This document shows, in pieces, positions 17,147-25,616 of a DNA stretch of 64,000 nucleotides (within the stretch, counting starts at the first letter, position 1; the number at the start of each line of letters is the position of its first letter). The translations under genes were made by a program, and so were the position numbers. This DNA comes from Phytobacter palmae (GTDB lineage Bacteria > Pseudomonadota > Gammaproteobacteria > Enterobacterales > Enterobacteriaceae): NCBI GenBank assembly GCA_900112785.1, contig FONB01000002.1, positions 124,001 to 188,000 on the forward strand, written 5' to 3'. The notes under the pieces are model-generated. The model was not told the origin of the DNA, did no database searches, and worked only from the letters and a program-made list of their open reading frames with translations.

Positions 17147-18151
17147 ATGTCGTTTCCTCGTTCCCCGAGGCGTATCGTCACGCTCCTCGGGTTGGTGATT
17201 CTGCTTATTGTGGCAATGGCGCTCAGTATGCTGGTCGGTGCAAAAGCGATGCCCGCCAGCGTGATCCTGGATGCGCTGACAGGCACCTGCCAGAGCGCAG
17301 ACTGCACCATCATTCGCGACGCACGCTTGCCAAGAACGCTGGCCGGGTTACTCGCGGGCGGCGCGCTCGGTCTGGCGGGTGCGCTGATGCAAACCCTCAC
17401 CCGCAACCCGCTGGCCGATCCAGGCCTGCTGGGCGTAAACGCCGGAGCCAGTTTTGCGATTGTCCTCGGCGCCGCTCTTTTTGGCGCCGCCTCCCCCGTC
17501 GAACAACTGGCGCTGGCCTTTTGTGGTGCGCTGGTGGCCTCGCTGATTGTCGCCTTCACCGGCAGCCAGGGGGGTGGACAACTCAGCCCGGTACGCCTGA
17601 CGCTGGCGGGCGTGGCACTGGCCGCCGTGCTGGAAGGGCTTTCCAGCGGGATTTCGCTACTCAATGCCGATGTCTACGATCAGTTACGCTTCTGGCAGGC
17701 CGGCTCGCTGGATATTCGTACCCTGCAAACGTTGAAAATTGTCCTGCTGCCGGTGTTGCTGGCCGCGACTGTTGCGCTGCTGTCCAGCCGGGCGCTGAAC
17801 AGCCTGAATCTGGGCAACGATACCGCCACCGCGCTTGGCAGCAAAGTGGCGCACACACAGCTTTCTGGTCTGCTGGCTATTACCGTACTTTGCGCCAGTG
17901 CAACGGCAGTAGTCGGCCCCATCGCTTTTATCGGGCTGATGATGCCGCACCTTTCACGCTGGCTGGTGGGGGCCGATCACCGCTGGTCGCTGCCGGTCAC
18001 CCTTATTGCCACCCCGGCTTTGCTGCTGTTTGCCGATATTGTTGGCCGTCTGCTGGTGCCAGGTGAGCTGCGCGTGTCGGTTGTGAGCGCCTTTATTGGC
18101 GCACCGGTCCTGATTATTCTGGTTCGTCGCGTACGCGGAGGTGGTCTGTGA
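17147..18151 (+). CDS. fepD: FepD, ferric-enterobactin permease subunit
   Basis: This 334-residue FecCD-family permease has about nine to ten membrane segments. It carries RLPRTLAGLLAGGALGLAGA, NPLADPGLLGVNAGASFAI and GPIAFIGLMMPHLSRWLVG, the last holding the cytoplasmic coupling helix that meets FepC. It forms a heterodimer with FepG. It is the first gene of fepDGC, directly downstream of a strong Fur box. Confidence 0.96.
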   Translation: MSFPRSPRRIVTLLGLVILLIVAMALSMLVGAKAMPASVILDALTGTCQSADCTIIRDARLPRTLAGLLAGGALGLAGALMQTLTRNPLADPGLLGVNAGASFAIVLGAALFGAASPVEQLALAFCGALVASLIVAFTGSQGGGQLSPVRLTLAGVALAAVLEGLSSGISLLNADVYDQLRFWQAGSLDIRTLQTLKIVLLPVLLAATVALLSSRALNSLNLGNDTATALGSKVAHTQLSGLLAITVLCASATAVVGPIAFIGLMMPHLSRWLVGADHRWSLPVTLIATPALLLFADIVGRLLVPGELRVSVVSAFIGAPVLIILVRRVRGGGL

Positions 18152-19140
18152 TCGCCCCGTCCCGTCGTCTGATAATCAGTTGTCTGCTGATGCTGCTGGC
18201 AGGCCTGCTCTTTACCCTCTGGGGTCTGCGCAGTGGCGCGGTTATGCTGGATAGCCGCCAGGTCATTGATGCGCTTACGGGGAGTGCGCCGCGCGCCATG
18301 CAGCTTGTCGTCATTGAGTGGCGATTGCCCCGCGTACTGATGGCGCTGCTGATTGGTGCCGCGCTGGGCGTCAGCGGCGCTATCTTTCAGTCACTGATGC
18401 GAAACCCGTTAGGCAGCCCGGATGTGATGGGCTTTAACACCGGGGCGTGGAGTGGCGTGCTGGTGGCGATGGTGCTTTTTGGGCAGCATCTGACGGCGAT
18501 TACGCTCGCCGCCATGGCGGGCGGCATTCTGACCTCGTTTATCGTCTGGGCTCTGGCGTGGCGAAACGGCATTGAAACCTTCCGCTTGATTATCGTCGGT
18601 ATTGGCGTGCGGGCGATGCTGATGGCCTTTAATACCTGGCTGATTTTACAGGCCTCGCTGGAAACCTCGCTTACTGCCGGGCTGTGGAACGCGGGATCGC
18701 TCAACGGTTTGACCTGGGCGAAAACTTTCCCGTCTGCCCCCTTTATTCTGCTGATGTTTATTGGCGCGGCATTGCTTTCCCGCCGTATGCGACTACTGGA
18801 GATGGGGGATGACAGCGCCTGTGCTCTTGGGGTAAGTGTTGAGCGCTCACGCCTGCTGCTGATGCTGGTGGCCGTCGTCCTGACCGCCTCTGCCACAGCG
18901 CTTGCCGGCCCTATTTCGTTTGTCGCGCTCGTCGCGCCGCACATTGCCCGGCGCATCAGCGCCACCGCGCGCTGGGGCCTGACACAATCGGCCCTCTGCG
19001 GTGCCCTGCTTCTGCTGGCTGCGGACATCTGCGCACAGCGGCTGTTTATCCCTTATCAGTTGCCGGTGGGCGTTGTCACCGTCAGCATTGGCGGTATCTA
19101 CCTTATCGCCTTGTTAATTCAGGAGTCCCGCAAGAAATGA
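18148..19140 (+). CDS. fepG: FepG, ferric-enterobactin permease subunit
   Basis: This 330-residue FecCD permease is paralogous to FepD, with LPRVLMALLIGAALGVSGAI, NPLGSPDVMGFNTGAWSGV and GPISFVALVAPHIARRISA. It starts with a GTG overlapping the fepD stop as GTGA and ends in an ATGA overlap with fepC, so translation of the three genes is coupled. Confidence 0.95.
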   Translation: MIAPSRRLIISCLLMLLAGLLFTLWGLRSGAVMLDSRQVIDALTGSAPRAMQLVVIEWRLPRVLMALLIGAALGVSGAIFQSLMRNPLGSPDVMGFNTGAWSGVLVAMVLFGQHLTAITLAAMAGGILTSFIVWALAWRNGIETFRLIIVGIGVRAMLMAFNTWLILQASLETSLTAGLWNAGSLNGLTWAKTFPSAPFILLMFIGAALLSRRMRLLEMGDDSACALGVSVERSRLLLMLVAVVLTASATALAGPISFVALVAPHIARRISATARWGLTQSALCGALLLLAADICAQRLFIPYQLPVGVVTVSIGGIYLIALLIQESRKK

Positions 19141-19937
19141 TCGATACTCAGGCCCGTTTGCGAGGCGAACAGTTAACCCTGGGCTACGGTAAGAAAATTG
19201 TCGCCAGAGACTTGAGTGTCTCGATTCCCGACGGCCATTTTACGGCGATTATTGGGCCGAACGGCTGCGGAAAATCAACGCTGCTGCGCACCCTGAGCCG
19301 ACTGATGACGCCAGAAAAAGGCCATGTTTATCTCGACGGCGAACAGATCCAGCGTTTTGCCAGCAAAGAAGTGGCGCGCCGGGTCGGGCTACTGGCGCAA
19401 AATGCCACCACGCCAGGGGATATTACCGTTCAGGAACTGGTCGCCCGTGGCCGTTATCCGCACCAGCCGCTGTTTACCCGCTGGCGTCGGGAAGATGAAC
19501 TGGCTGTCACCCGCGCTATGCGTGCTACGGGAGTCGATACGCTGGCGTCGCAGAGTGTGGACACACTGTCAGGCGGGCAGCGGCAGCGCGCGTGGATAGC
19601 GATGGTGCTGGCACAAGAGACCTCCATCATGCTGCTTGATGAGCCAACCACATGGCTTGATATCAGCTACCAGATAGATCTGCTGGAGTTGCTCAGTGAG
19701 TTAAACCGTGAGCAGGGCTATACGCTGGCGGCGGTGCTGCATGATTTGAACCAGGCCTGTCGCTATGCCACCCATTTGATTGCCCTGCGGGACGGCAAAA
19801 TTGTGGCGCAAGGCGCGCCGAAAGAGATTGTCACAGCGGAGCTTATTGAAGCGGTATACGGTTTGCGCTGTATGATTATTGAAGATCCGATTGCCGGTAC
19901 GCCGCTGGTGGTGCCACTTGGCCGACGGTCGCTTTGA
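19137..19937 (+). CDS. fepC: FepC, ferric-enterobactin ABC ATPase
   Basis: This 266-residue ABC protein has Walker A GPNGCGKST (40-48), signature LSGGQRQRAWIAM near 143, Walker B IMLLDEPTTWLD, and switch His in AAVLHDLNQACRY. That places it with the siderophore/cobalamin importers. It powers ferric-enterobactin uptake through FepDG. It is a few residues shorter than E. coli FepC (271). In E. coli fepE lies next; here REP-type hairpins and then entF follow at once. Confidence 0.96.
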   Translation: MIDTQARLRGEQLTLGYGKKIVARDLSVSIPDGHFTAIIGPNGCGKSTLLRTLSRLMTPEKGHVYLDGEQIQRFASKEVARRVGLLAQNATTPGDITVQELVARGRYPHQPLFTRWRREDELAVTRAMRATGVDTLASQSVDTLSGGQRQRAWIAMVLAQETSIMLLDEPTTWLDISYQIDLLELLSELNREQGYTLAAVLHDLNQACRYATHLIALRDGKIVAQGAPKEIVTAELIEAVYGLRCMIIEDPIAGTPLVVPLGRRSL

Positions 19938-19943
19938 TATTGT

Positions 19944-20014
19944 CCCGGATGCGGCGTCGCCTTATCCGGGCTACGGCTGATTTGTAGCCCCGGTAAGCGC
20001 CCGCGCTACCGGGG
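19944..20014. terminator. REP palindrome and bulged hairpin between convergent fepC and entF
   Basis: The first palindrome has arms CCCGGAT (19944-19950) and ATCCGGG (19964-19970). The second has CCCCGGTA (19988-19995) with TACCGGGG (20007-20014) and an inner GCGC/GCGC, giving a 12-bp stem with one bulged A. Together they separate the two converging units, probably ending or protecting both messages. The E. coli fepE gene is missing from this spot. Confidence 0.6.
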
Positions 20015-20029
20015 ACATTCTCCTGACAA

Positions 20030-23000
20030 TTACCCTAACAACTCCCGTACTACCGGGCCGATGGCTTCAAACGCCTGCGGTGAAATGATATCCACGTGGG
20101 CGCAATCCTGGCGGTAGACATCCAGTTCACCCACCCACGGCGCCCAGGCCTTTTGTGGACTCATCCCAGGTGTCAGCGTGCGTTCAGCGACGAACAATGT
20201 CGCTTTACCGTCAAACTTCACGCTATGCGCCGTGGTCAGCAGACGTACCGCATCGCCATAGTTGCCTTCAATGGCGGCAAAGAGTTCCGTCGAGGCTTGC
20301 CCTTTTTGCGCCGCCAGGAAGGCCTGCCGCTCGCGCTCGATTTCCGCCAGCACGTCCGGGTCCAGCCCGTTGGCCTCTTTCTCCGCCCAGTTCTGCGTCT
20401 CCGGCGGCCAGGTATCCAGAAGCCCTAAAAAGGCCACTGTTTCCCCACGCGCATGCAAGCGGGCAGCAACCCCCTGCGCCAGCGTTCCGCCCAGCGAGTA
20501 GCCGAAGAGGTAATATGGCCCACGTGGCTGTCGCGCCAGCAGTGTCGCAAGATGATGTTCGCACACCTCATCCAGCGTGGCGGCCTGCTGCATCGGCCCC
20601 TCAGGACGCGGTGACTGGATGCCTGTAATCCCCCAGCGCGGCGAGAGGTAGCGCGCCAGCACGCTGAACTGCCAGGCAAAGCCGGAAGCCGGATGGAAAC
20701 AGAACAAGACGGGGCCATCACCGTCACGCAGGGGCAAAAGAGTTTCCAGTCCGAGTTGACTGTCGGCCTGTGCCTGCGTCAGCAGGGCCGCCAGTTTCTC
20801 AACAGTTGATGCAACCATAATTTGTCCAGCCGTCACCGGGCGATCAAACGTCTGGCTCAGCTGTGCGGCCAGGCGCATCGCCAGTAAAGAGTGGCCGCCA
20901 AGAGCAAAAAAATCGGCCTGCGCATGGTGAACTTCGCAACCGAGCAGCGAGTAAAAAGCTTGTGCGATCCGGGTTTCCACCCCCGCCTGCAGCGCCCGGC
21001 CGACCTGCTCACGCGCGGGCTCAGGCAGAGGCAGCGCTTTTCTGTCGAGCTTACCGTTGGCGCTCAGCGGAAGTTCGCTTAATTGCAACAGCACCACCGG
21101 TACCATATGCGGTGGTAGCTGCGTACTAAGTTGCTCGCGTAGCGCAGTGAGATTAAGCGGCAGGCCGCTCTCTGAGACCACATAGCCCACCAACTGGCGC
21201 GCATCGCCATTGCCAGCCGCCGCCTGATTCAGTACGCAGGCATGGGCGACGCCCTGCGCGACATCCGCCAGCGTCTGTAACGCTTTATCGATCTCACCGA
21301 GCTCAATACGCTGCCCGCGAATTTTGAGCTGGTCATCGCTGCGTCCCAGATATTCCACCGCGCCGTTATCCAGCCATTGTGCCACGTCACCGGTGCGGTA
21401 CATCCGCTCGCCGGGGGCAAACGGGTCAGCAATAAAGCGGCTGGCGGTCAAATCCGGTCGTCTCAGATAGCCTTGCGCCAGTTGGATACCGGTCAGATAC
21501 AAATCCCCCGCCACACCCGGCGGCACCGGCTGCATCATACTGTCCAGAATCCGCAGACCGGTATTCCAGACCGGGTAACCAATCGGCACGCTGTTACCCT
21601 TCACTGCCGCCAGTTCATCGCCGAAGGCCGGATACCAGCTCACGTCGACGGCAGCCTCAGTAGGCCCGTAGAGGTTGTGCAAAGGGGCGCCGGTCAGCTG
21701 TTCCCACTCGCGGCACAGGGCCGCCGGAAGCGCTTCGCCGCTGCAAAATACCTTGTTCAGGGTACGACAGCTTTCCTGCGCCGTTTCTGGCGTCAGTGAC
21801 GTAACAAACGCGGCCAGCATGGAGGGTACGAAGTGCGTGGTGGTTACACCAAAACGGGCAAAAAAGCGTTGCAAAGCCTGCGGGTCACGGTGTGCCTCGG
21901 GTTCGGCCATCACCAGTTGAGCACCCGCTATAAACGGCCACCAGAACTCCCACACGGAGACATCAAAACTGCACGGCGTCTTTTGCGCCACCACATCCTG
22001 TGCGTTGAGCGGATAGTGGTTTTGCATCCACAACAGACGGTTCACGATAGCGGTCTGTCCGACCATCACCCCTTTTGGCCGCCCGGTAGAGCCCGAGGTA
22101 AAAATAATATAGGCGGTGTGTTCCGGGCGGGACAGCGCCAGAGGTTCTCCCCCCGTCGTCGCCAGCGGCGCGGTGTAGCTAAGGTGAGCGAGTCCTGGCA
22201 GATTGTTAAAACGCGCAAGCTGGTCATCAGAGGTGATAAGCAGACGCGGCCGGGCATCTTCCAGCATCATGTGCAGCCGCTCATCCGGATAACCCGTATC
22301 AAGCGGCAGCCAGGCGGCCCCGGCTTCAACAATGCCATGCAGTGCCAGCGTCAGGAACACGGAGCGCGGTAGCGCGACGGCAACGCTGTCACCAGGCTTA
22401 ACGCCACGCTCACGCAGAAGGCGGGCCAGCGCCACCACCTGCTCACGCATTTCCCGGTAGCTAAACTGCCAGTGCGCATCGGTCAGCGCCGGGGCATCCG
22501 GCGTTTTTGCCGCCTGTTCTGCCACCAGTTGGCTTAGCGTTGTGGAGGGCAACATCATGCCGGTATCGTTAATCTTTTCGATTCGCTGCCACTCGTCGGT
22601 GGAGATCAGCCGGGCCTCACCGCAGCGAAGCGTCGGCTCCGCAGCAAACTGGTTCAGCAGGTCGTGCAAACGGGCCACATGGCAATTGAGCACGCTTTGC
22701 TCGTAGCGGCTGCGGTTAGCCAGCACTTCCAGCGTCAGGCCGCCCTCTTCGTCCGGGAAGAGCGCAATCTCCAGATCGTTAACCGGCCCTGTTGCCAGGG
22801 TGTGGGTTTGCCCGGCAATGCCGTCAACATCCAGCAGGTAATCAAACATTTTGACATTAAAAACCGGGCCAAAAAGCGGCTCATCGCCGGTAGCACGTCC
22901 CGCGTCACGCAAGATCTGCTCGGCATCATAGCGCTGATGGCGGCGCATCTTTTTCAGTTGCCCGGCAAGCGCACTGGCCAGTTCTGCCAGGGTTTGCGTC

Positions 23001-23905
23001 TCGTCAATGTGTACGCCCAGCGGCAGTACATTGAGCACCGGCCCGGTTGCGGTCAGCGCCGCCGAACCCATGCGCCGCATAAAAATAAACCCGGCGGCAT
23101 AATCCAGCCGCCCACAAAGTCGCCCTAGCCACAGCGCAACCAGCGCTAACGCCAGATCGGCCGGCTGACACTGGCTCGCCGCCTGGGTCAGGCGACGGAA
23201 AGCGGCGGTATCAAGGCGACATTGCAGGCGCAGAATATCGGTCGTCACCGCACGACCCGCCAGAGGCGCTGGCGACAGGGAAACCGGTTCAGGCAGGGTG
23301 CGTTGTTGCTCCGCCCAGAAGGCCTTGTCTCGCTGCCATGCCTCGCTTTCCCGGTAGCGCTGGTACTCCTCCACCACCGCAGAAAATGGCGTAAATGGCG
23401 TCGGCGGGATGGCATCACCCGCACGAAGGGCGCGATAAATGGCGGCGATCTGGCGGGTAATGGCAGGGAAACTAAAGCCATCCACCAGTAAATGGTGATA
23501 ACGCTGATACCAGTACCAGCGACAGGTATCGACCTGAATAAGCAGATGACAGAAAAGCGATTTACCGCTGTCCGCGCGAAGATCCTGCGCAAGATCAGCC
23601 TGCATTAAAGCCAACGCGGCCGCGTGCGGGTCGGCGTGATGTCGAACATCCATCAACTGCGGCCGGGCAAATACCACGTTATCGTCCGGTTGCTGCCAGA
23701 CGTCGCCATTCTCTTCCACAAAGCGCATACGCAGCGTGTCGGCCTGCGACAGCCCTTCGACAATGGCCTGCGCCAGCAACGGCGCATCCAGTTCGCCATC
23801 CAGCCCGACATAGTGGGCCACGCTCCAGGCGTTGGGTAACGTAGAGAGTTTTTCGGCCATCCAGATCCCCGGCTGCGCGGCCACGAGGGGTAAACGTGTG
23901 GTCAT
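20030..23905 (-). CDS. entF: EntF, enterobactin non-ribosomal peptide synthetase
   Basis: This 1291-residue protein (E. coli 1293) has the order condensation - adenylation - carrier - thioesterase. The condensation domain (about 1-430) has HHLLVDG at 137-143. The adenylation domain (about 460-960) has YIIFTSGSTGRPKGVM, YGPTEAAVD, GDVAQWLDNG and NGKLDRKALP. The carrier domain (about 970-1045) has the pantetheine Ser in FFALGGHSLLAM. The thioesterase (about 1055-1291) has GYSLGGT and the late His in DCAHVDIIS. It activates L-Ser, joins it to DHB from EntB and cyclises three units into enterobactin. It follows ybdZ by ten bases. Confidence 0.97.
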   Translation of the reverse strand: MTTRLPLVAAQPGIWMAEKLSTLPNAWSVAHYVGLDGELDAPLLAQAIVEGLSQADTLRMRFVEENGDVWQQPDDNVVFARPQLMDVRHHADPHAAALALMQADLAQDLRADSGKSLFCHLLIQVDTCRWYWYQRYHHLLVDGFSFPAITRQIAAIYRALRAGDAIPPTPFTPFSAVVEEYQRYRESEAWQRDKAFWAEQQRTLPEPVSLSPAPLAGRAVTTDILRLQCRLDTAAFRRLTQAASQCQPADLALALVALWLGRLCGRLDYAAGFIFMRRMGSAALTATGPVLNVLPLGVHIDETQTLAELASALAGQLKKMRRHQRYDAEQILRDAGRATGDEPLFGPVFNVKMFDYLLDVDGIAGQTHTLATGPVNDLEIALFPDEEGGLTLEVLANRSRYEQSVLNCHVARLHDLLNQFAAEPTLRCGEARLISTDEWQRIEKINDTGMMLPSTTLSQLVAEQAAKTPDAPALTDAHWQFSYREMREQVVALARLLRERGVKPGDSVAVALPRSVFLTLALHGIVEAGAAWLPLDTGYPDERLHMMLEDARPRLLITSDDQLARFNNLPGLAHLSYTAPLATTGGEPLALSRPEHTAYIIFTSGSTGRPKGVMVGQTAIVNRLLWMQNHYPLNAQDVVAQKTPCSFDVSVWEFWWPFIAGAQLVMAEPEAHRDPQALQRFFARFGVTTTHFVPSMLAAFVTSLTPETAQESCRTLNKVFCSGEALPAALCREWEQLTGAPLHNLYGPTEAAVDVSWYPAFGDELAAVKGNSVPIGYPVWNTGLRILDSMMQPVPPGVAGDLYLTGIQLAQGYLRRPDLTASRFIADPFAPGERMYRTGDVAQWLDNGAVEYLGRSDDQLKIRGQRIELGEIDKALQTLADVAQGVAHACVLNQAAAGNGDARQLVGYVVSESGLPLNLTALREQLSTQLPPHMVPVVLLQLSELPLSANGKLDRKALPLPEPAREQVGRALQAGVETRIAQAFYSLLGCEVHHAQADFFALGGHSLLAMRLAAQLSQTFDRPVTAGQIMVASTVEKLAALLTQAQADSQLGLETLLPLRDGDGPVLFCFHPASGFAWQFSVLARYLSPRWGITGIQSPRPEGPMQQAATLDEVCEHHLATLLARQPRGPYYLFGYSLGGTLAQGVAARLHARGETVAFLGLLDTWPPETQNWAEKEANGLDPDVLAEIERERQAFLAAQKGQASTELFAAIEGNYGDAVRLLTTAHSVKFDGKATLFVAERTLTPGMSPQKAWAPWVGELDVYRQDCAHVDIISPQAFEAIGPVVRELLG

Positions 23906-23915
23906 TCGCGTCTCC

Positions 23916-24119
23916 TTAACAGGCGTGGTGCGCCGGGGTTAAACTCTGCCAGTGGGCCTTAAGCCAGGCGTTACACACCTCCTGCGAGGCGGGCTGACAC
24001 ACGACGTGCCATCCATGCGGTAACGCACACTGTTGTGGCCACAGGCTGAACTGCTGCTGCGCGTTTTGCAGAATAAAAAATTGCCCCTGCTGGTTATCGA
24101 AGGGGTTGCTGAATTCCAT
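23916..24119 (-). CDS. ybdZ: YbdZ, MbtH-like activator of EntF
   Basis: This 67-residue MbtH-family protein has the family signature SLWPQQCALPHGWHVV and a C-terminal WLKAHWQSLTP. MbtH-like proteins bind the adenylation domain of their NRPS and raise its activity or solubility. It lies between fes and entF exactly as in E. coli, 24 bases after fes and 10 before entF. It is slightly shorter at the C-terminus than E. coli YbdZ (72). Confidence 0.94.
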   Translation of the reverse strand: MEFSNPFDNQQGQFFILQNAQQQFSLWPQQCALPHGWHVVCQPASQEVCNAWLKAHWQSLTPAHHAC

Positions 24120-24143
24120 ACCAGGCTCCTGTCGTAATTGCGC

Positions 24144-25358
24144 TTATTGCGCCGCGCGCGTCAGAGGCTGCCAGAGGGTCATGAGCCCTGCGGTCAATCC
24201 ACCGCGCCAGCAAAGCGCATCATGTCCGCCGTCAACCTGACGCCAGAAAACCGTCCGCTGTGTGTGTTGCAACTGGGCATAAAGGGCCAGATTGGCCCGA
24301 AAAATAATCGGCTCGCGCACGCCTGCCTCCAGCACTATCCGCAACCCCTGCGCCGACAACTCGCCGCGTTTAAGTTGTTCGATAAGCAGGCCATCTTGTT
24401 GCCCGCCTCGATCCGGCCACCAGTAGGAGCCAGACTGACTTAGCACGCAGCCAAAACGGTGCGGCCAGTTCAGGGCGGCATACAACGATGACAAACCGCC
24501 AAAACTCTGTCCGGCCACGACCGTGCGACCCGCATCATCGCTAAAGGGGGTTGTCGCCCGCACTTGCGGTAACAGCTCCTGCTGAACCGCCAGCCAGAAA
24601 TCAGGGTTGCACGGCAGCTCCTTGCTGCGGTGGGCCATATCGATCACATCGATTAGCACATAGACCGCAGGCGGCAGTAATCCCTGCGCGGTGAGCGCTG
24701 CCAGCGCGGGCCAGACAGGCATGCTTTCGGCCCAGAACTGACCGTCGAGCAGTATCGCCATCGGGCGTTCGGCGCTGTGGTCATCACCAGTGGTGTACAC
24801 CCATACGCGGCGACGGTTATTCAGGCGCTGGCTTTGCCATGTCAATACTGTCGCCGGGGTGTATGCCGTAGCGGGCAGATCCCACCCCGGCTGATGTGGC
24901 GCGCCGGGCATCGCCAGTGGCGACACGGGATGGCCTCTCCCGCCACGCCAGGAATGGGGGTTAAGCGGATCGGCAATGGCGCGCGGCAGTAGCTTGCGCC
25001 AGCCTTCGCGCAGTGCCGCACGGTCCGGTGGTATCCGGGCAAAAACCTGGGGTGAAAAGTCGTCCGTCCGGTCAGAGGGGATCAGGCAATAGCTTCCGCG
25101 CCAGCCTGCTTCCAGTCGCGTTTGCCAGCACCAGATATCCGTGCCGGGCATGCGCGTCAGCGACTGTGGCATCGTCTGCTGATGGTGGTCAGTTACGCCA
25201 GTGATGTAGATCCAGACATGCTTAATACTGGAGGTGGTTTCTGTTCCTGCCGGGTCACGCCACCAGAAGGTAACCTGATAATGTCCCTCGCTTTCGGGAC
25301 GCCACTCCGGCCCCTCTTTTGCCTTCCACCAGGCCTCGCTTCCCGCTATCGACGTCAA
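24144..25358 (-). CDS. fes: Fes, enterobactin/ferric enterobactin esterase
   Basis: This 404-residue alpha/beta-hydrolase has the nucleophile elbow VAGQSFGGLSSLYA, a late His in QVDGGHDALCWRGG, and the conserved N-terminal half WWRDPAGTETTSSIKHVWIY. It hydrolyses ferric enterobactin in the cytoplasm to release iron. The best start is a TTG at 25358 (MTSIAGSEAWW, aligning with E. coli MTALKVGSESWW), with GAGG nearby and no in-frame ATG before an upstream stop. It is divergent from fepA across a Fur region. Confidence 0.94.
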   Translation of the reverse strand: MTSIAGSEAWWKAKEGPEWRPESEGHYQVTFWWRDPAGTETTSSIKHVWIYITGVTDHHQQTMPQSLTRMPGTDIWCWQTRLEAGWRGSYCLIPSDRTDDFSPQVFARIPPDRAALREGWRKLLPRAIADPLNPHSWRGGRGHPVSPLAMPGAPHQPGWDLPATAYTPATVLTWQSQRLNNRRRVWVYTTGDDHSAERPMAILLDGQFWAESMPVWPALAALTAQGLLPPAVYVLIDVIDMAHRSKELPCNPDFWLAVQQELLPQVRATTPFSDDAGRTVVAGQSFGGLSSLYAALNWPHRFGCVLSQSGSYWWPDRGGQQDGLLIEQLKRGELSAQGLRIVLEAGVREPIIFRANLALYAQLQHTQRTVFWRQVDGGHDALCWRGGLTAGLMTLWQPLTRAAQ

Positions 25359-25410
25359 CGCTATAACCTCATTTTTTCTGTGGAAACTTTTGCTTGCAGA
25401 TCAAGAAATA

Positions 25411-25440
25411 TTGATAATATTATTGATAACTATTTTCATT
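25411..25440. promoter_or_regulatory. Fur-regulated divergent promoter region of fes and fepA
   Basis: An AT-rich run holds GATAATATTATT followed by ATTGATAACTATTTTCATT (25422-25440), overlapping Fur hexamers close to the sequence known at the E. coli fes-fepA promoter. It lies 53 bases from the fes start. The rest of the 176-base fepA leader holds a CGCGCT/AGCGCG stem (25457-25462 with 25469-25474). Confidence 0.8.
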
Positions 25441-25616
25441 TGCAATAGCGTATTGCCGCGCTTTCGCGAGCGCGTCTTTCATATTCACAATGCCCTCTTT
25501 TGCGGATTTTCTCAGGATGAGCCCCTTCGCAACTGAATGGCAATGGCATGCCGTATTTCTTACCCTTCTGGGGATGGATCGCGTGGGAATGCGGCAAGAA
25601 AAGCAGGAAAAAAACA

